Below the pieces are notes generated by a model. That model had not been told where the DNA came from and did not search any database. It saw only the letters and a program-made list of their open reading frames with translations. Shown one piece after another: positions 50,800 through 61,990 of a DNA stretch of 64,000 nucleotides (within the stretch, counting starts at the first letter, position 1; each line of letters starts with the position of its first letter). The stretch comes from Branchiostoma floridae. Taxonomy: Eukaryota > Chordata > Leptocardii > Amphioxiformes > Branchiostomatidae. The DNA is taken from assembly GCF_000003815.2 (NCBI RefSeq), contig NC_049993.1:3179371-3243370 (forward strand), in the 5' to 3' direction. The position numbers were made by a program, and so were the translations under genes.

Positions 50800-52440
50800 A
50801 TCCCTCAAAATCCTTCTTGCCCTCTAAATATTTTTCCCAATTAGGAGCCATTTTTTTTAAATCTTAAGGGACAACTAGGACCTAAAAATCTTTCCTGTTT
50901 TGGTCAAAATGTGTTCAGTTCTGCAGTTTAGTTGGTCTAGAGACAGGTTTAAAGTGTTGGGTGCTATGGTTTGAATCAATAGGTACCAAGGGTCAAATAT
51001 GAGGTTTCTTTCCTGAGAACAATACATTTTCGAAGATTGAGCCTAACAACCATCCGTTTTATTTGAGACTTATCAACTTGACCCAAGTGACTTTCTAAAC
51101 AGAGAAGTATCTATAAATTTGAAATATGGATAAGTACTTTTATGAAGCCTTATTACATCATATTCAACATGATTTCATATGAGCCGCCGTAACTTTGACG
51201 TCTGTCCTATAGGGATGAATAGGGAATATGTATAAGATTACGATGTGGAGAAGTTATTGTTTGTTTTAGGCATGGTTTTTTTACTATAATTTTTTCGTCT
51301 CTTTCGCCAACGAAACTTATTGTTGCCATCAGTAAAAAAAAGGCATATTCACCTAATAATTACTAGTATGCCCCGAGGGTTATGCCCGTGACTATTAAAC
51401 ACACGCATCTACCATATTACTATCGTACCCCCAAAAAGCAGCAATTTTGTGTTGGTCATGAAATAAAATCGTGATTGAGTCATGTTTCCTTTCTTAGCCT
51501 TTTAAAATCATGCCCGTTGTGTGTACTTTAAGGTCGTGCCCTCATGTGACCTCGTGTTAAAGTTCAAAGTTCAGGTCGTCTGATCAATCTTGATACATTA
51601 TCTGGCTGAGCTGTTTGCTCAGTGCATTAATTCCGCATGGGCCACTGCTGGTCATTGGGCTATGCTCATTGCAGCAGCATCTCTTCTTTTTAAGTCATAA
51701 ACATTATAAGGTAGATCAACTACATCACTCAATAGGCGAAGCAGAGGTTACGAAGGCAATTCGGCAAAATCCCCTACCACATTTAGCCGAAATGATTGGA
51801 CGATTAAACCGGGAAGGACGATGCTTTTAAGATATAACATCAAGACAAACAGAAAAAGAAAACATTTCTAGCTGTTAACGACAATATAGTTCAAGATGCC
51901 AGTACAACCGTCGATAGTCACAAACTATTGTCAACAGATAAGTCTTTTTTGCGCAGTGCTTAAAAGCCTATTGCCAAAGTTTAACTATTTGCAAAGACAG
52001 TAATATCGTAGAATAATAACCATATCGCCATAAATAATCAGTCTGGGAAACATGTACATTTTTACTACACACGAAATCAACTTAAATATAATTTGCATGA
52101 TATTCAAACTCACCAAGTGTGTATTTCTACACTCTGGTATTATGATATTGTAGTTAAGCAGAACCCAGACATTCCTTGTAGGTCACTTTATACTGAAAAT
52201 AGTGTCCTTCTACACGTTATCCTACAGCCAGGCCAATAGAGAAGGTCCAATTCCGTATTGTTTATGACACCGTAACACATTGGTGTTCATAAAACATTGG
52301 TGTTATTTCCTTTCTACACAAACAAATTTAAAATCAGCTGCGTTACAAATATTTTCCCTACAAATTTGGCTTTAAAATGATATATGCAATCTTTTTATGT
52401 ACAAAAATTACGAATTTAAATTTTGAATGCCTTCTTTGGA
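50800..52440. other. Region downstream of the receptor-caspase gene
   Basis: No coding signal recognised on either strand. Confidence 0.4.
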
Positions 52441-52451
52441 TTTTTAAAAAA

Positions 52452-52457
52452 TTTATT
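52452..52457 (-). terminator. Candidate polyadenylation signal
   Basis: AATAAA on the minus strand, about 210 bp downstream of the receptor-caspase stop codon. It is a plausible, unproven 3' end. Confidence 0.5.
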
Positions 52458-52667
52458 TACAAGTGTTGAGACACACCTTACCTTACCTTGAGACAAACGC
52501 AGACAATATGCCCCGATTATTTTACTATGAGGACTATGTAGAATAGGGGCATATTGTTCTGACAAACAGTTATTGATTAGTACCTGAAGTATCCTGCAAC
52601 ACAATAACGAAGTAAAATTTGTTAAACCAAAGCCATGTCTTGTTTTTGGTGCCCACATTTTAGCGGA

Positions 52668-53278
52668 TCATTCTACGTTAAAGATGACTTCTTTTCGTAA
52701 AGTGCTATGGTTTGACGAAATCCAGCCAAACTTGTCGTCATTGATGTCGTTCATTTTGTCGCACACCATGGCCATGATGGTGGACAGACTGTGCATTGGG
52801 CCTAAAACTTTCAGCATTTGTGCCAAATGGAGCACATAAGGAGCCCCGTCCTTGCCACGCTTAGTCACATAGCCAGGAACAGTGGCAAGTCCAAGGAAGA
52901 AATCGGCATCGTGGCAGATGACGTTTAAAGGGACATCTTCACCAGGTGTGGCATCAAGGTCACCTTCAATACTTTCTTTTCCTTGGATTTTCTTTCCCTG
53001 ACTAGCCTGAATGAAGAACAGCTTTGGTTTGCCTTTCAGAGAGGGGCATTTGTTAGCATTGAATAGTTTCATGAGATCACAGATATCTAGGCCTACGTCA
53101 TCGGACGAGAAGACCTTTCCCGTGGTGCCGTGCGACATGATGCAGCAAGCGAAACAGTCGTAGTTGGAGTGGTCGGCCTTTGCCTGATCCTTTATAGTTG
53201 CCACCATCTTGGAGTGGTCAAGGTCACTGAATGTCATTGCAGTGAAACTAAGGCTTTCGAAGGCTTCTCGAAGACGAC
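52668..53278 (-). CDS. Receptor-caspase exon 5 (caspase large and small subunits)
   Basis: Residues 381-583 and a TGA. It contains CCIMSHGTTGKVFSSD (catalytic His), KPKLFFIQASQGKK (nucleophile position now Ser), an acidic linker (GDLDATPGED) where caspases are cleaved, and the small-subunit ADFFLGLATV and TLRKEVIF motifs. The acceptor is TTTCATACAG. Confidence 0.92.
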
Positions 53279-56200
53279 CTGTATGAAATGTATACACAGA
53301 CAGAAAACTAAGTTTTTGTTGTGTGTATACATGTATTATATAGAAAAAAATCAATGAATTCATCCATCGTTCCATCTATAGTTTGATTTCATATCCTTAC
53401 CTGTATCTCCTTCAGCCCCTCCACGGTCGGCCATGTCCTCAAAGTGGATGTTGTTAATGATGACGGCAATTCCACATGGTTTGCGGCTGAAGCTGTATGT
53501 GCTCATGTTCTTGGTTGTAAAGTGGGTGATCTGGTCTTTCAATCGTGCGACCTCTCCCTTTTCAGATTCTACCTGGTTCTTTAGATGGATATTTTCCTCT
53601 TCAACCCTTTGACAGAGGTCGAAAGCGATTCTTTCAGCTTCTTTTTGACGTGTGAGTTCTGCCATTATGCGATTGTTATAAAGCTGAAATTGTTTTTTGC
53701 TTATCAGCCTCCCTTCCCGAAAGTTAATGTTATATAAGACGAACGACCAGATCGCTAAAACTAAAGTCACGACAACTACCAGAACGATCCAAAACACATT
53801 TTCTATCCCCAGGGAATTTTCGCCGTCGGAGGTATGTAAGCCGGTGGTGTCATTAGAGGTTGAGTCTGTGAAGAAGCGACAATAATTATTACACATAAAA
53901 TTTTCATTTCGTCAAAGTTTATGTCTTACAGCGCCTTTAAAATATACCATATTGTTAAGAAAGCGACGTTGCACCACCCTACAAGCAGATCTTGCTGTGG
54001 AATAAGATAGTATCATAAGCTGGCGAAGGAGTTTAGCTGGCAAAAGATTTTCATTGGAGGTAGGCTCTTGGACTCGATATGGCGAAACGCGAAGCGCGAC
54101 CATCACCATATAGAGGCGAAACGCGCGGCGCATATCGCCACTTGGTGGCTAAAAGCGAGTTCTCGATTTTCTCCCCCTGGAAGCGGCAGCGCGAAGAGCA
54201 ATACAAATCATGTGCTAAACATCGCGTTTTGCGCCGTCACCGGGCGAAATGCGACAACTCGATTTTCTCCCCCATGATGCGGTAACGCGAAACGTTATAC
54301 AAAACACGCATTGACAACCAGTTACGATTTTCTTTTTACGAAACACGTAACGCTATTGGTTACTGTTTGCCCTTCTGTTACATGTTTAGCTTATAGGGCT
54401 TATAGTGATAATTGTAATCAGCAATCGTTAGTTTGTAAATGACCGTTTATATACATGTACTGTAGTAACGATGTGTTTAGTTTTGCTGCCACAGGACCCG
54501 GTTACGGGGCTGGGAATCATCACAAGACAAATCGCAACAACTTGCAAATGTGTGGTGCGATATAATCAAGTACGCAAAAATGAGACTACAAGACTGTGTT
54601 CTTGCATACATTTATTAAAATAGATACAGAATTTACAACTAGAGTTCCACGAACACATACCTTTGCCAAATAAACCAGGTTTGTTATGTAGAATGATGTC
54701 TGTAGATAAATGCGTTACTCATTTCATTTTCTTTATAATTATATGCTTGGAGTTGGTTGATAAAATTTTGGCATTGATTATGCAAATTAGATCCCAAGTT
54801 ACAATTGATTGATATCAAATTGTATCAAGCATTACTTGTGTTTACATTCATATAGCCCGTGGAGCTGCTTGATCAGCTATCGGCTCCGTGTGTTTTGTTT
54901 TACAGTATCCCTGCATAGAGCCCTAAACACCGATTTGTTGATGGTGACGTGAACCAAGTGTTTACATTCATATAGCCCGTGGAGCTGCTTGATCAGCTAT
55001 CGACTCCGTGTGTTTGTTGTTTACAGTATCCCTGTATAGAGCCCTAAACACCGATTTGTTGATGGTGACGTGAACCAAGTGTTTACATTCATATAGCCCG
55101 TGGAGCTGCTTGATCAGCTATCGGCTCCGTGTGTTTTGTTTTACAGTACCCCTGCATAGAGCCCTAAACACCGATTTGTTGATGGTGACGTGAACCAAGT
55201 GTTTACATTCATATAGCCCGTGGAGCTGCTTGATCAGCTATCGGCTCCGTGTGTTTGTTGTTTACAGTATCTCTGTTCGTTCGTTCGTCCCATAGCCTTT
55301 TAATCAGCCGTATCTCTGTATAGAGCCCTAAACGCCGATTTGTTGATGTTGACGTGAACCAAGTGTTTACATTCATAGTGCGCAGAGCGCTTCTTGTTCA
55401 GCTATCGGCTCTGTGCTTGTTGTTTACAATATCTCCGTATAACGTGAACCAAATATTTACATTCATAGTTCGCATTTGTTGAAGGTGCTAGTTCAGCCCG
55501 TCCCCGTTTGTTTTTCTTCTACGAGAGAAGCTTCTCCATGGATTAAAAAAAAAATCATGAAGGTGACGAGAACTAAGTGTTTGCATTCATTAGTGCGTAG
55601 AGCCCGTTTCGTGGAGCTGGAGGGCTGTACGAGCAACCTCCATGGAGGTGCTCTGTGGAGCTCCTCCATGGAGGTTGCTCGTGCAGCCCCTATTGCCCCA
55701 AGTGGCGATATTTTTTTTTTTTTTATGCGCCGCGCGTTACGCTTCTATATGGTGATGGTCGCGCTTCGCGTTTCGCCATATCGAGTCCAATGGCCTACCT
55801 GATTGGCCACAGCTAAGCCAATAAAACTCCTCTGCCGGGTAACTCTTTTCAAAGCTTGTGATACTATCATATGCCACAGCAAGACCTGCTTGGAAATTGA
55901 AGTTGCACCATGTCGGGTAAAAGAAGTAAAATTTTACTGACAACAGTAGAGCATTTGTCAGAATATATGTATGACTATGTAGACAGATGGCGGCCCATAT
56001 GAGCTAGATGACTGATACTGTCGCCATAAAACATGATAATGACAAAAAAGTTGTTTAGTTTTATATATGTTTATTATTGTCTAAAAATTCTTTGGTCATA
56101 TGATAAGTAGTTTAGGTTTGGATCTCAAAAGCCTGTTTGAAAAATGCACATTTTGCTGGGGTCAGTTTTCATCCCACTGGACCATGCATAAACTTTCTAC

Positions 56201-58168
56201 GATAACTTAATCAACAATAAGCCAAACTGAGTAAAAAAACGTAGGAGAAGCTATAAGACATATATACAATCAAACTCAAGGGAGGAATTTTGTTTTCGAC
56301 AAGAAATGTCACAATGGCACACATTGACATACGTATGGGGTCAAATTAAACTAAATACGGTGGTTTGAGGGTTAAAGCTTCGCTGCAGTACGACAACGTT
56401 TCACTAGGAGGTTAATTTCTGTACTTAACCTTCCTTTTTGCTACCCCTACCCACCTACTAAAATATAGATCACAACCACCCACATTACTTCGAAAGTAAG
56501 GTTGTTCACAAACAAACGCACTAAAGTAAGGTTGTTCACAAACAAACGCACTAACATAAACAGCCCGCTCCAGCATCGTAGGAAAAAGCGAGGTCAGTTA
56601 TTGTCAAACATGGCCTTTCTTTTTACAAACGGTACATACCTACCAAATATCATAAAGATGCATCAAAAACTTATGTTGTCCACAGCCAAACCCAGTTATA
56701 TACTCAGTTCGTTGCAGCACAGTAAGAAAAAGCCAGATCAACCATTTTCGAACACGGCTCCTCTTTTCAACAAACGCTAAACGCCTACGTAATTGATATC
56801 CATCAACGACATTTCGAGTTATCTTGTTTACAGCCAAACTCACATGTTTACGTATAAAGCCAGCTACGGCATACTAGGTAAAAGCCATGGTTGTCCAGTA
56901 AGACAGAGGACGCCAAAAGAAGCAAAAAAATGATAGAAACTGTTCTGATTCTAGGTAAATGACTGGTGAAAAGATGACTTACCTGTAATGGTGGTATTAC
57001 CAGCACAAGTGCCGCACACGTTGTCCCTCCTGTGATGTCCTCTGTGGACAACGCATTCCCCTTTGGATGCACAGTCTGTGTGGGGCCTGCACACAGACGT
57101 GCTGGAGATCTCGTCTGAAAAGGTTCCAGACCTACAGCGCATGCATCTGGTGTCCGTCTGATGAGTACCTTTAGTGTAAATGTGACGAAAGAAGAGGAGG
57201 GAGGTGCACTTAGATATGGCAAGCTGAGCAACGCAATGTCAGTATATAAAATGTAGGATGATATAATGGTAATGGTAAAAAAAATACAAGAAAACATCGT
57301 TACAAAGATAATTTATACATTATAAAACTAAACATTTTGATCTGCGTATAATGTGACGTTCACCCTACCTTTTTCTGTGACACCCTGGCCTTTGGGGCAT
57401 TTTGTGTGCTGTAAGCAAATGGCCGACATGTGTGTCTTGAAGTACCCATTGTCACATTCACACTGCCTGTTTTGCACGGCTGTACACGGTAGGGTTTCAT
57501 GTTCATGTCCATATAGGGTTTCGTATTCATGTCCATATAGGGTTTCGTATTCATGTCCATATAGGGTTTCATGTTCATTTCCATTGTTCATCAGGTTACA
57601 CTGGCGGCAGCTGTGACAGCGGTACCAATGGTTGTACTCTTCCGTGTACTGTTCCCTGGGACAGGGCTGACACAATGTGGGGGTCTGCCCCGTACAAGGA
57701 CGGCTCATGTACTCGCCGGGCGTACACCAATTACATTTTACATATTCTCCTGAAGTAGGGTCCTTATACCGCCACTTGGGGGGCGAGTTTAACGCATTGG
57801 CTCTGGATGCAAGGAAAATAATCTGACGAAAAAAGGAAACCACATTCAAATATTAATATCTGTATGACTACAAAGTAAGGAAGAAATTCTGAAATAAAGG
57901 TATTAAATTTACTAAGAAAAATTAAAGATGAAAAATGATCCTATAATTTATGCAAAGCTATAAACATAGACATTAATGCAAGCTAAGTCTTCTAGGGAAG
58001 GTTTCCTGCTTAAACGTAAAAGGTGGAATGCATATTACTAACAAAATTTACTCCAACCCCTTATCCCCCTGGGAAAACACCACACCTGTCCAATGGGTAA
58101 ATATAAATACTAAAGTACAAGTATTGTCCTACCGTGACATACACGAAAGTATAGCTGTGCAGAGACAT
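52668..58168 (-). CDS. TNF-receptor / transmembrane / pseudo-caspase fusion protein, 5 exons
   Basis: Minus-strand join 58168-58133, 57822-57369, 57168-56983, 53865-53401, 53278-52668. All junctions are GT-AG with phases 0,1,1,1, giving 583 aa. Order: signal peptide (about 1-22), three TNFR cysteine-rich domains (about 42-218), stalk with NTT and NDT glycosylation sites, one TM helix (249-270), coiled coil (about 290-340), caspase-8-like domain (about 350-583). The domain keeps H430-G431, R373 and R521 (S1-pocket positions) and ADFFLGLATV, but reads QASQG at 471-475 where active caspases have QACxG, so the nucleophile is Ser473. No death domain, DED or CARD is visible. Expected role, inferred: a cell-surface receptor whose cytosolic tail binds or titrates initiator caspases, like cFLIP. 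Alternative: an ATG at 53896, in frame before exon 4, could start a separate membrane-anchored caspase. Confidence 0.85.
53401..53865 (-). CDS. Receptor-caspase exon 4 (TM, coiled coil, caspase start)
   Basis: Residues 226-380: a Ser/Thr-rich stalk, then VFWIVLVVVVTLVLAIWSFV as the membrane helix. A charged heptad-like segment (QRVEEENIHLKNQVESEKGE) follows, then KPCGIAVIINNIHFEDMADR, the first strand of the caspase fold. The acceptor is CTTCTTCACAG and the donor GTAAGG. Confidence 0.9.
54838..55460. repeat. 120-bp tandem repeat inside the element
   Basis: GTGTTTACATTCATATAGCC starts units at 54838, 54958, 55079 and 55199. A fifth, longer unit and degraded ones follow to about 55620. Units are more than 95% alike by eye. 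Confidence 0.9.
55636..55692. repeat. Short hairpin built from two CCTCCATGGAGG palindromes
   Basis: CGAGCAACCTCCATGGAGG and its inverse are separated by a few bases. Each arm holds its own CCTCCATGGAGG palindrome, so alternative cruciforms are possible. Confidence 0.85.
55900..56980. other. Intron sequence with dispersed repeat debris
   Basis: A TGAGGGTTAA end near 56369 and an upstream GGGGTCA motif recall the TTAA elements. AAGTAAGGTTGTTCACAAAC is directly repeated at 56498 and 56525. No exon is required here by splice phase. Confidence 0.45.
56983..57168 (-). CDS. Receptor-caspase exon 3 (third TNFR cysteine-rich domain)
   Basis: Residues 164-225: THQTDTRCMRCRSGTFSD, followed by CRPHTDC and DNVCGTC, the classic TNFR pattern DTxCxxCxxGTFS...C..HT.C. 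Acceptor CACTAAAG, donor GTAAGT, phase 1 at both ends. Confidence 0.92.
57369..57822 (-). CDS. Receptor-caspase exon 2 (TNFR cysteine-rich domains 1-2)
   Basis: Residues 13-163. It has the end of the signal peptide (IIFLASRANA), CRD1 (CTPGEYMSRPCTGQTPTLCQ, then PC) and CRD2 (REQYTEEYNHWYRCHSCRQC). CRD2 is interrupted by an 8-residue repeat before PCTAVQNRQCEC. It ends CPKGQGVTEK. The acceptor is TTTTTTCGTCAG and the donor GTAGGG. Confidence 0.9.
57491..57578 (-). repeat. 24-bp coding minisatellite within CRD2
   Basis: Three full 24-bp units (57491-57514, 57515-57538, 57539-57562) and a partial fourth. Translated, they give repeated ETLYGHEY-type octapeptides between two CRD2 cysteines, so the array stays in frame and adds about 24 residues to one loop. 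Confidence 0.92.
58133..58168 (-). CDS. Receptor-caspase exon 1 (start and signal peptide)
   Basis: ATG at 58168 encodes MSLHSYTFVYVT and ends at a GTAGGA donor in phase 0, matching the phase of exon 2. Joined to IIFLASRANA it makes a convincing signal peptide. An in-frame TGA lies 12 bases upstream, supporting this start. The donor is not a strong consensus, so this exon is less certain than the rest. Confidence 0.7.
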
Positions 58169-58579
58169 CTTGAGAAGTCAGTCTTCAAGAAAACCGCTCT
58201 GCTTCTTCTTAACTGCTCAAATTTGGCTGATTCAAATTTCAATATGGCGTCCCTCCTGCAACGATACCACAATGGAGGAAGTCTGCGCCTCGATCGACTG
58301 ACGTCATGGGGCACCCCCATCGTCAGCGCATATGTTTTATTCAACAGTCAACACCTGCAAGGATTAGCCCACCTTCTAGCGTCAAGAACTCCGTGACCAG
58401 TGAAGTTTCTGTCATCTAGAAAGTAACAAGCTGTCGTGCCTCATCCTAACACTTGAAATGCTTACACTTTAAATAACCCCTCAGCATCTCGTCACAGATC
58501 CCATTTTTTTATTAACACTGTTGGTCTATTCTTCTTATCCTTCTTCGTTACCCTCTAACTACCCACTAGAGCATCGCTA

Positions 58580-58800
58580 AGGGGGTGGGGGTGGCGTGGG
58601 TGGCGTGCGGATTACGACAAGCAAGCCAAAACGGCCTTAAAGGCCTCGACTGTCGGGGCCTTGGTAACAACCTGTTCCACTCAACTACTGTGCGTGGAAA
58701 ACAGGAAAATTTGAAACAGTCCCTTTTGGTTGTGATTAACTGATATTTAAACATGTGGCTTCCTCTGGTTCTGCGTTGGGCTGGTTTAAGGTGCTGGGTA
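58580..58800 (-). pseudogene. LINE reverse-transcriptase C-terminal fragment
   Basis: RRTRGSHMFKYQLITTKRDC, then FKFSCFPRTVVEWNRLLP, matches the C-terminal end of CR1/L2-type RT proteins (usually ...SFFPRTVxxWNxLP). A 3' tail was not defined. Confidence 0.75.
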
Positions 58801-58999
58801 GGGGTATGTTTATGACACCATTCACAATTTTGTAAAAAGTACATCTCTCCGGCCTTCTGTCAGCGAGGATATTCACAAAAACACAGCGCCTGGCTTTCAT
58901 CCATCTTGTGTTGTGCTCACCTTCATGTTATTTTTTCACTTCACACACCTTCATTGTCTACTACTTATGAACAGCTTTACTGGCAAATAACGTGTCAAA

Positions 59000-60600
59000 A
59001 TCTATCAACAAAAAAAGAGGACGGGCGTTATTACACACAAGATCGTGAGGTAGACTATTGAGAGTTCTGCTTACTGATGGAACTAAAATGGCAGCAGGTG
59101 TGTTGTGGTCGGGTTTACATTACTGTTGCTTTGCAGGGATTACGACGGGGTGTAGTATTTCAGTGGCATTTGTAGCCGTAGGCTACATTAGCTCAAGCAA
59201 ATCTAGTTTAAGCAAATGTAGCTCTACAACCATTGCCTGCGGCTATGTGTGACTATTTTTGCTCCGTCGACATTTGAGCTTATTTACATCAAAACCAGCT
59301 TTTGTTTATTATAATAACGTAAATGGTAGGCCCGTCAAGAATCCACTGAAAGTTTCCCGTTGCCTTTTTCACCTGCGTATAGCTTAGAGCGAATGAACGA
59401 CACTGACATGCCTGATTGTTAAGAGAGAGTTGTTTGTAATTGTTGCACAAACTGGATGAAAATAACAGTTTTGCTATTATTAATAGGCAAGGGATATTGG
59501 TTAAACAGCACTACAGTTGTGTATATTAGCATCACATTATTAGCAGCATCACATTATTAGCATTTTCTTGCTATCATACAGAGTGGCATAAATAATTAAA
59601 ACTTCCTATCTGGATCATGTATAATTTCCTTGAACTTTGATCATGGTGTAAAAACTATCGACATCGTTGAAAAAACTGGGATTTGCACATGACTTGGTTC
59701 ATTAATCATTGTCATGGATTGCTTTAGATGTAGAAGTAGAAGTTTCCATAAATGAAAGGTGTATTCAGGCAGAAGGGAATAATGGTTTCCTTCGCTTTAC
59801 TGGTTTATGTGTTGCACAAAATCAGTAACACATGTACAAAGACAAACTCAAACAACCATACAGACGGACGCTTTTGCGTCTGTCTTACAACAATGGATAA
59901 CTGGACATTTTTTGTCACGACCCAAAATTTCTATGGTGATTAACGTACATAAATAATGAAGAGGCAATTTGACATAAAGCTCTTCAAGTAAGAGTGTAAG
60001 AAGACCATTCCTAGACATATGTCTATTGTATTTGTTTACTATTCTATAGCCCCCAGGCAGTTGCAACGCTGACGTCATGGGGAATCCCCACCCTCTTGCC
60101 CTGGTTGGTTATGTAGATACGACGGGGTCAAAGGTCATGTTTGTGACTATTCTGGATACGAATTGCTAATATCTGTTTTCCAGAGCGAAATATGAGCAAC
60201 AATTGTACAAGAAAATAGAATAGGACATATTTGAAAACTTTTTAATATGCATTCATTTTCCAAGTGTCGTTAGAAATGTGGAATGCTTGCCAACACGACG
60301 TTAGCTGACAAAATACGGCTGTAGTTCTAGGCAATATCGCTGGGCTATGCTTCTGATCCATGACAGCAAATGTTTCATGACCATTACAGTTCCTGTAATG
60401 CATGCAAAGTGAGACTTTTGATCCATAAGCTATAAGAAATAAGGTTCTACTCTCCCAACAGGCAGAGTATAACTTCGTAGTCCGTATTAGGATCATTTGG
60501 TAATGATAATCTTTAGCAAAATCACAAGGAAAATGTTGACATACGTGTATTTTCGTGATATTTCTTTAAACCCTTGATGTGGGAACATTTGTTCTTTGCA
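59000..60600. other. Upstream region of the receptor-caspase gene, no gene seen
   Basis: AT-rich with short uninformative ORFs. AGCATCACATTATTAGC is tandemly duplicated at about 59528-59563. Confidence 0.4.
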
Positions 60601-60603
60601 GCC

Positions 60604-60810
60604 TGACGTTAAGATTGTCTTACCTTTGTCTCCTATTGGAAAAACCAAAATTGTCTTCAGCTCTTTTTCATATTAATTTAAAGTAAGGGTATAAAACCCG
60701 TTTCTAACAGGGATCACTTCAGTGTCACTGACGAAAGATGGTGGATGCTATCTGAAACGTCTGACCGTTTCTGAAATCTTTTTTAGTTGGTTGAGCAACT
60801 GTTTTTGGCG
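60604..60810. repeat. Dispersed repeat shared with 16150-16310
   Basis: GATCACTTCAGTGTCACTGA and GAAACGTCTGACCGTTTC match the intron 1 copy. The upstream TATAAAA-like segment and a CCTATTGGA block are conserved in the same order. Confidence 0.7.
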
Positions 60811-61189
60811 TATCTTTTTATCTGGATGTCTGACCTTTATACGTGACAGGTAATTTTTGTGGTGTTGTTTTTATAAACTTCAGCCTAAGAACGTTACATT
60901 GTACTAAAACGCATCAAGACACTGGTCTTTTCAACATATTCTTAGCATACAGATATAGATCGTTCATATCCATTTTGGTTACGTGACGACATAAATGCGA
61001 CAGTAACCCTCTAATCCCCCCCCCCCCCCGAAAACTTTATTGGAATGCCAGTGTTACGTCACCTCTGGGTGACACGTTATTCACAGTCCTTGCGTCACAA
61101 CTCGTTAACCAATCAACGTGAAGACACTGAACTTGGGCCAATTAAGACTCCGAAACAACAAATTATGTAAATGACGGACTTCGGTCTTT

Positions 61190-61385
61190 AGTCTTTGGCA
61201 TGGCCTCGTGGGTAGTCTGAGAGAGAATCGAGTCAGGGGTTTTGAGAAAGCGAAGTCTTGGTCTCGAGCTAGCAGTCTCTAAGTGGCTGGCTGAATTTCA
61301 CGCAATTCTACAAATATAAGTGCGTCGAATTGGTGTGTCGGTAACTGTCAACGTCTCAAGCAACTGTTTTTCGGTAAGTTATCTT
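61190..61385 (+). promoter_or_regulatory. Possible promoter and noncoding first exon
   Basis: A relatively GC-balanced segment ends in CAACTGTTTTTCG followed by GTAAGT at about 61374. It could be a 5' UTR exon of a plus-strand gene, but no coding exon follows in this window. CAAGCAACTGTTTTT also echoes the 60790 repeat, so it may instead be repeat-derived. Confidence 0.25.
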
Positions 61386-61639
61386 GTAAGAGTTCCTTAT
61401 CTGTTCAGCAGCACTGTACGTGTGCAACTACTAATTAAATTCGGGTTCAAACACTAATTTTTTTTTCGGTCCTTCTAGCTAACGTGTGGTCATCCTTGTT
61501 ATGTAGGTAGATATATTGATGCAGTCATTGCATCTTTGTGTCTTGTAGGCATACTGATGCGCTGATTGTATTTTTGTGCCTTGTTAATGTAATGTTGCTT
61601 CGACTGTACTTTGCAACTGTGGAAGAATGAATCCTCAGA

Positions 61640-61990
61640 GTATTGTCATCCGGTTGTAAAATGAGGGTACAGGAGCTAAAACAATGTCGGATTTTTTTTT
61701 TCAAAACATGGCCCCAAATCGCAAAATTTAGCGATTTGTTGTTGTGTATGCCAAAAATTGAAATTGGATCCATGTGCGCCTATGTTGAGGACACTCCTAT
61801 ACCAAATTTAAGGTACTATAGTTGTAAAAAGAGGTTACAGGAGCCAAAAATGTTCTTTTTTGTACACAAAATAGCAAAAAACTCTCAAAAGTTTTATTTT
61901 GTTGCACCGTATGCCAAAATTGTCATTGAATCCATATGATCAAGACACCTCTGTACCAAATTTCAGGTCATTCGGCTGTAACACTAGGGT
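61640..61990. repeat. Imperfect ~165-bp tandem repeat
   Basis: GGTACAGGAGC/GGTTACAGGAGCC/GGTACAGGTGGCC, GCCAAAATTG-type blocks and TACCAAATTT(A/C)AGGT recur about three times with heavy divergence. Confidence 0.55.

Larger units (their letters stand above)
53981..55892. mobile_element. Composite TIR element in the receptor-caspase intron
   Basis: Left 53981-54142 and right 55700-55892 are inverted copies sharing GATCTTGCTGTGG-like, GACTCGATATGGCGAAACGC and GCGACCATCACCATATAGA segments. Between them lie a 120-bp tandem array and a perfect-stem hairpin. No transposase was seen. It separates the TNFR exons from the TM/caspase exons. Confidence 0.75.

Noticed and set aside
53866-53896. ATG in frame just upstream of the TM exon as the true gene start
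   Set aside because: A strong acceptor (CTTCTTCACAG) lies between it and the coding similarity, in phase with the TNFR exon. Kept as an alternative start for a separate transcript only.
58915-58926. ATG AAG before a GTGAGC donor as first exon of the receptor-caspase gene
   Set aside because: Phase fits, but the resulting signal peptide is too short. The exon at 58133-58168 gives a much better one and has an in-frame upstream stop.
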